A stretch of 64,000 nt of DNA, from NCBI GenBank assembly GCA_948567375.1, contig OX419761.1:34970501-35034500 (forward strand), given 5' to 3'. The notes under the pieces are model-generated. The model had not been told where the DNA came from. It was given only the letters and a program-made list of their open reading frames with translations, and did no database searches. The DNA comes from Lunularia cruciata. Its lineage: Eukaryota; Streptophyta; Marchantiopsida; Lunulariales; Lunulariaceae. This document shows positions 58,364 to 64,000 of this stretch, in pieces (positions within the stretch are counted from its first letter, which is position 1; each line of letters begins with the position of its first letter). The position numbers were made by a program, and so were the translations under genes.

Positions 58364-60237
58364 GGTCCAAGTGGAAAATCACATTGAAATTATCAAATGA
58401 GAGAAAATTCAAATATCTAGCATGAGCTTCAACCTTAGTATTTATAGACAATTTAGGTACAAGGTTCTCAAGAAGCTTCCAAAAATGGTTCATTCTTGAA
58501 ACCTCCTTTCTTACTAAAGTGCAAGCTAAGCTAGCCATTTACTTGTTATAAGTTAAGCTAGTCATCAACTTGCCACACAAGTTACTCAATCCTTGGAAGG
58601 TTATTAGAAGCATCTCATCAAAAAATTCCTAGATGCTTTTAGAATATTGTCAACATTCTTAGGTTATGCTAGTTCTACCTCCTTTTTGCTATATGTAGTT
58701 GATTAAACACTTTTAACCAAATCATGGAGAGGTTTGCTAAGCTTATTATGTTTGGATCCTCTCCATGCTTACATGCTTGATTGTAGGCCCACTTGGTTTG
58801 GATTGATGTGCAAGCAATATGTTCAGGTTTCGTCTCTATTTAGGTGTGCTCTGCTCTGTATTTCTCTTGGGTAATGCTAGAAGTGATGACCAACATAACA
58901 ATAATATGTGTTGTCATGATAGGTGGGTTTTATTATCTCTTACTAGTAGAAGGAACACTGGAAATAAGGGTAGAAGGTATCAACGGTTAGGAAAAAAATG
59001 GGCTCGAACTAGTAGTTATAGGTCTATATAAAACCTCTTCTCTATAAGCTCCATAGGTAGGTGTTCCTAGAGAGAGAAAAGCAAGTATGATATTGGGCAC
59101 CAAACTTAGAGAAATTCATGGTATGCCAACTTTGAGGACACATACGTTCAAACTGAACTTTGAGTTTAGTTACCATGGTGTGGAGTTAAAATTGTAGATA
59201 TTGATACTCTTCCTATTCTCCCTCCCTCTCTTGTTGAGCATGTTGATATTACTCTTCCTATTCTTTACCATTCTAGTTCCAATTTGACTTCTATTCCTTT
59301 ACAAAGGTGGAGATTACAAGAACTCTTGAAAATGGTGTCTACTTACCATATACTCCTTCTACCACTACGAGTAAAGCAAAACAAAATGAGAAAAGCTATG
59401 ATCAAATTAAAATGCATTGAAGATAGGTTAAGGATGGTCTTGTGTCATTATGGGAAAATCCTTGATTATTTAGAACACCCAAAACATTTTAAACAGATCA
59501 ATGGTGGCAATAGTATGAAACCCATTCAAAAGAATACTACATTTAGTTTCATTGGGACTTTTATTATGAGATTTGATAAGGAGTTCTTGGTATCTTTGAG
59601 TGGAGAGAGATCAAAGGAGAAATGGGTATGTTTTTTAAAGTCCTATAAAACTGCTTGGAAATGAAAGGACAAGTCTATGGGTGAGGATCTAAGAAAGAGA
59701 TAAAATTTGTATGGACAATGATAGAGGATAAGTGAAACCATCTTCATACTCATTTTTTTTGAAATGGATGATTTTTTGGGGGTAGAGAAAATATATCTCC
59801 ACTTGTGCATGTAAGCATAAGGATGGGAAGTAAGTTGAACCTTTTTGAATGGTCTAGCAAAGATGATGAAAGTGGAGGAGGAAGAAATTATAGGAGAAGA
59901 CACTCCTTTATTGAGAACTTTAAAAGTATTTCTTATGCATGGATCAATACCAATTACAATTCCAAGTATGCATGAGGAGAGGTTGGATTGGTTATTTAAG
60001 CTTAGTCCACATGAGTATTGTAATATCAATAGCTAGACAAATCATCTAGAGTTGAAAGTTGGCTTGGTAACATTTGGAAGGATTTTATATATGATAGGCT
60101 AGGTAGATTAGATAGAGGTGTCACCAAAAGAGTACTTCTTTTAATAGAACAAGAGTCAAAAATAGCTTGAATTGGTAATTCCAAAAGCTAGACACATTAT
60201 CTAGAGGTGGAAATTGGCTTGGTAACATCTGGAGGGA
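58364..60237. other. Unassigned DNA with weak ORFs and a direct repeat
   Basis: A 126-codon plus frame at 59284-59664 and a 70-codon frame at 58819-59031 have no recognised domain. AT-rich, and repeat-derived rather than a host gene as far as I can tell. A direct repeat lies at its right end. Confidence 0.35.
60031..60237 (+). repeat. Pair of 52-bp direct repeats
   Basis: AGCTAGACA-AT-ATCTAGAG-TG.. occurs at 60031-60082 and 60186-60237, both ending TTGGCTTGGTAACAT-TGGA-GGA. The second ends exactly where the family-2 LTR begins. Confidence 0.7.
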
Positions 60238-63200
60238 TGTGACAATTCGAGAAATATCACTTTTGCGGTAATCGGGTAAGTAAAGTTTGTTCCCGCAGAG
60301 ATACAAGTCAGAATTGGTCAAATACAAAGTCAAACAATAGCATGTAGTTCTTCTTGGTTGCGTCTTTAATCTCTCAAGTAGAAACCACACCCAGAAGCGA
60401 GTAACAAGCACTGACTCGCAGTCTTGTCACAAATTAACACTCCTTAATCACAAGTCCAACAAATCTTTCCAAACAATCTTGATTGTGATGATTCAAGCTC
60501 TCCCAAAAATGGCACTTCACTGCAAAATGACTTCGCCTTAGAATTGTGTTCCACCCCTCTACTGAAGGTACAACTTCCTCAATCAAAATTGCTTCACATC
60601 AACCTTGCAATGCACTCACAAATATAGAATACTACCAACACTACAATTCCTCTCAGATCTGTCAAGGCATTGCTTTGATTGCACTTCACTCAAGATCAAA
60701 CACACAGAATGAAGATCAAGGCTACGGAATCCAACATCCAACAAGCACACTGACTTGCACTTCGAATTTCTCCACACACTCACAAACACAATTACAACGT
60801 TGATACTTGGAATCAAGCTCAAGCGACAAGCACTGCTTCACAGTACTTCACTTTATCTATTCTCAGAAATTATGAGCACTGAACAACATTTCTCTACGAA
60901 TGCCACTCTTAAATAGTGAAGCAATCAACAATTCTAACAACTATACCGTTCTACAACAACTTTTTTAACCTATAGATCCGAAATGACAATGCACCTCTTC
61001 ATATCTACCTCTTCAAATCTCAAATTTGTTACTACTCCGATCCGATGTCTACTTCATCATCGGCTTTCAAACCCCAACCCCTAGTAATTTTACTTCCTAC
61101 TACTCTATCCTCGGGTTTCATATCTTATACTTCTTCTACCAGATCCAACAATTCTCTTTCCTAATTTGAAATTCCACTAGTGGGTAACCCTTCTAACTCA
61201 ACCCACTCTTCTCTAATGTCTCCACTTGTAACTCCGAAGACATCTGTACTCCTATGTTATCTACTTTGGGTTTAGCTCTAACATCCTTTTGAAGTTTTTC
61301 TATCTCCAACTTTACTAAGTCTAATCTAATTGCAATATTATCTTCTACCTCTAAGATCTTCCTATCTACACGAGTCTTGAGACTTATCAGCAGCGCGTTC
61401 AAATCGATATCTTTCACTTGTCTTCGCCTCGTCTCCTGCACCAATAATTTCAACTCGTGCAGCCTTGTCTCTTCAATTCAAACATTGGCCTCTGTACTCA
61501 ACATCGCATTCATCTTGAGGACAATCTTCTTAAACGGCTCCAATCGCATTTTCCTTTCTCGATCTGCAAGCAAATCCTCCTTGTCCATCGCCAACTCTGC
61601 TTTGAACTCGGCTTTCACCGTTTCCTTCTCCTTCTCCTTCTGAACAATCTTCTCCTCCTAATTACGAAGTAACTCTTGTAATCATTCTTCTTCCCTATAT
61701 TGTGCTGCTAACTCCCTTTGCCAGAGCTGCTTCTTTTCTTCTACACTCTCCATCACCCTATTGAGCTCTTGATCCTTTGCTGCTACTCTTGCCATAACAT
61801 GGATAAGTTCTACTCTTGAATCAACAAACTGTTGCTTCAAGATCTCATATTCTGCTACTTGCCTTTCCCTTGCTATGTCACTCTTCTTAACAAGCTCTTC
61901 TCAATATCTCACTTCTCTCTTGAGGTATTCAATCACCTGAGTCTTCACTACTGCCTCTGCTCGCAATACTTCACTTTCCTCCTCACCTCGGGTTATGATT
62001 TTCTTCAACTCCGAGTTCTCTTCTTCTAATTGCGCTAAGACCTGCAGCACAGTCTTCACCTCCGGACACTTTGATTGCATCTCCTTCTTCTTGTGTTCTA
62101 ACTTCACCAACAGAGGACACACAACCTCCCACAAGTACTCTACTCCATCGCTCGCTACTACCTCCTCTTGCATAGCACCTTCCCTTTGCACTTCGTGTTC
62201 ATCCGATACTCGCCTTCTTCTCTGCAGTCTTCATATCGGAACGGACGCCTCGCTTCCCGAGCTTTTGTTCATTTCTTTGTTTACTTTACTCGGACCTGCA
62301 TCACATTTTGCCTTGCGTCTCGAGCAAACTCCCCTCTGAACTGCGATCTTCTTCTCTTTGGCCTTGGGTATCTCATCCTCCAACTTTGTGTTTTCCTCGG
62401 CCTCGGTCTCCGCCCGCACTTCTTCTTCCACCTTAGCAGCAACTAGCACCGACGTCATTTCTCCTCCTTCATCGCTGCCGCTACTCGTATCTCCACTCTG
62501 TAGCGTTAGCTTGGGCTCCTCCTTGTGTTCCAAGTCTTTGGACTTGCACTCGGCTTCACCTTCCAAGTCTTCATTTTCTAACTTGATCACCACCATGCCT
62601 CGCCTTGGGTTTCCTCTTCTTGTCTTTTGAGGTTTCATCTTGTCTTCGGCTTCGCCCTGCTGACTTCTCTTCTTCAATTTTGGAGTACTCACTTTGATCT
62701 CCACATTCTTCCCCGTCTTCTTGTAGTACTCATCGGTGCTTCTGATTTGTAAGATGTACTGCTGCTCCTCTACATCGACCTCCCTTCTAAAATCAAGATG
62801 GAAATGCGACACCATCCGAGTTCACTCCGCCAAGTTCAACAAATTCAACCTGAAGTAGAAATGGGCTGCAAATGGCACAATGTAATGTGGAGGCGATTTA
62901 TCCCGTAGTTTCCACACCATTTGTCGCATTCTCCCATGGAAACACCTTGCCCTATTGATTGGTTCTCTTGCAAACAATTTTTGAAAGAACACCGCTTGGT
63001 GTTTCATCACATAGGTTGTTCTCTCCGGCTTGAGGATCGCCATCAGAGCATTCACAATTCCCCTCTTGATAGGATCTTTATAGCTCTCGATTTTGTACCC
63101 ATTCTTCGTCCGCTTTGACGAGAATGCATCTCTCACTTCTTGGGTTTCTTCGGCTATCTCTCCCTTCCCCAAGAACGTGGCACCCTGCTTCATGCTTGCT

Positions 63201-64000
63201 TCCTTCCCCAGTACTAATTTCCAATCCGACTCTGTCCAGCGAGCCAGATTTCCCCTCTTCCCTTCTTCTCCAGGTCCATCGAGGCACTTGCTCTTGATGA
63301 TCTCAGTCATGAAACCTCAAAAACTAACACTCTAGTTCCATGCCAAGAATGTAATCCGAAGTCGGCTCAAGACTTCGATTCTTGCGATTACATCCAACCT
63401 CCAAATCGCATGATTCCTCATAGTGAATTCGGAGTTCTTCTTTCCTCCTCCCATCTCTCCTACTTTCTCACTGTCTCTTGGTTTCACTCTTGCGACTTTT
63501 CCCTTACACACTAGCATGTCTTCCACTTTATTTCCCTTCCCACGATCACCTGCGGGACAACTTCTCAATGGCGAAGGAAAATTGCTCGACATTGCTTTGT
63601 CATGAGCTCAGTTTTTATAGAGTTGCACTTTCTTTGTCTCTCTTCAATTCGAGTTTCTACCAAGAAATCACACCTCCTGCATGCACCTGTCACTATCAAT
63701 CGTACTTTGTGCGTATGGGCCACTAGTTTTGAACGGTCCCTTCTTGAATTTCTCGCCCCGATGAAAGGTTGTTAGACAGACTTTGCCTCGGGTTGAGCTC
63801 CCTCCCAATACGAAGACTCCTTACTTCAGGTTGTATGTTGACAGGGCATTTCTGAGTACTTTGCCTTTTGACCCAAAGTCACTTTACTTTGGGTTTCATC
63901 CCGAAGACTCTTTTCTTTGCCTTCTTCGGCCATATAGGCGCAATCCGACTTCTCTATACACTTCTTCTTCTCTATTTTGAACAAAACAAAAAATTGTGGG
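60238..64000 (-). repeat. Family-2 LTR K, long form, open at the window end
   Basis: Begins TGTGACAATTCG; the first 800 bp match 5586-6390 and 7990-8640. The window ends at AAAAAATTGTGGG, corresponding to the ATGTGGGTACCACA outer end of other copies, so the LTR is probably about 3.77 kb. The PBS side faces non-element DNA on the left, so if an element is attached, this is its 3' LTR and the body lies beyond 64000. Confidence 0.75.
61193..63592 (-). pseudogene. LTR-encoded ~800-codon protein frame (family 2), nonsense-broken only
   Basis: Open pieces at 63332-63592, 62822-63310, 62231-62815, 61901-62191 and 61193-61453 all lie in one reading frame. The breaks are in-frame stops, mostly TGA; I find no frameshift over 2.4 kb. 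At 62822 TGA stands where 40886-41242 has a sense codon (LEERIRM against LAE-stop-TRM). Order: basic N-terminus; conserved block with KPERTTYV, FFQKLFA, PHYIVPFAAHFYFRLNLL and SHFH; an acidic/basic low-complexity middle (62231-62700); then a long Glu/Lys/Leu-rich C-terminus that looks like coiled coil (61193-62191). No family is securely recognised. The conserved block has a faint pattern likeness to the 'putative plant transposon protein' ORFs of Ogre-like elements. It lies within the LTR, in the element's sense direction. Confidence 0.6.

Noticed and set aside
58819-59031. 70-codon ORF with a hydrophobic N-terminus resembling a signal peptide
   Set aside because: Too short, with no matching context or homologue seen. 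Chance is the simpler explanation.
59284-59664. 126-codon plus ORF in unassigned DNA
   Set aside because: No recognisable domain or paralogue in the window, and no support for a start or for coding bias. Left as unassigned.
1-64000. CRISPR arrays, operons or other prokaryotic systems
   Set aside because: No short regularly spaced repeats with unique spacers and no prokaryotic gene packing. All coding signal is from LTR retrotransposons.

Overview
This is nuclear DNA of a land plant with a repeat-rich genome. The window is a nested stack of Ty3/gypsy-type LTR retrotransposons. I see no host gene, rRNA, tRNA gene or CRISPR array. The species cannot be named from the sequence. The plant assignment rests on primer-binding sites that match plant-type tRNA 3' ends, on gag-pol of the non-chromodomain (Athila/Tat-like, 'OTA') type, and on long, nested, solo-LTR-rich DNA.

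Three retrotransposon families are distinguishable. Family 1 has LTRs of about 692 bp (TGTAACACCC...GGCTCACA in element orientation) and a PBS matching tRNA-Glu. It has a long leader with small ORFs, a separate zinc-knuckle ORF, and a single-frame gag-pol of 1608 codons. Copies are D (1-4346, cut by the window edge), A (14448-22275, one nonsense codon), B (29086-36902, gag-pol fully open), E (49387-55739, decayed) and F (49050-57039, plus strand, split by E). There are also solo or partial LTRs at 4761, 22464, 28731/36903, 38922-40240, 42174 and 57645. Family 2 has long LTRs (TGTGGTACC...GTTGTCACA) and a different PBS. Its LTR itself contains a sense-strand reading frame of about 800 codons, clearest at 61193-63592. 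Copies are C (5586-9777, two 1.8-kb LTRs around a 540-bp interior), H (11178-14447 plus 22276-22463), G (44898-49049), K (60238 to the window end), and LTR fragments at 9778-11177 and 40241-41527. Family 3 is a pol relic with an FLDD-IPIKG reverse transcriptase motif, at 37244-38921 continuing at 28280-28730. A further gypsy pol relic (25077-27560) is not assigned to a family.

Insertion order can be read from the junctions. A sits in the gag region of H with a 4-bp duplication GTCC. B sits in a solo family-1 LTR (GACC), which itself sits in family-3 pol (GGCC). E sits in the integrase region of F (GGCC, both copies mutated). The A and B LTR pairs differ at about 3 and 7 sites by eye, so both insertions are recent. 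The most unusual feature is the protein-coding frame inside the family-2 LTR, retained in pieces by five other LTR copies in the window. Stretches not covered by these elements (4347-4760, 23138-25060, 27600-28270, 41528-42173, 42866-44890, 57040-57644, 58364-60237) hold short tandem or low-complexity repeats and sequence I cannot identify.
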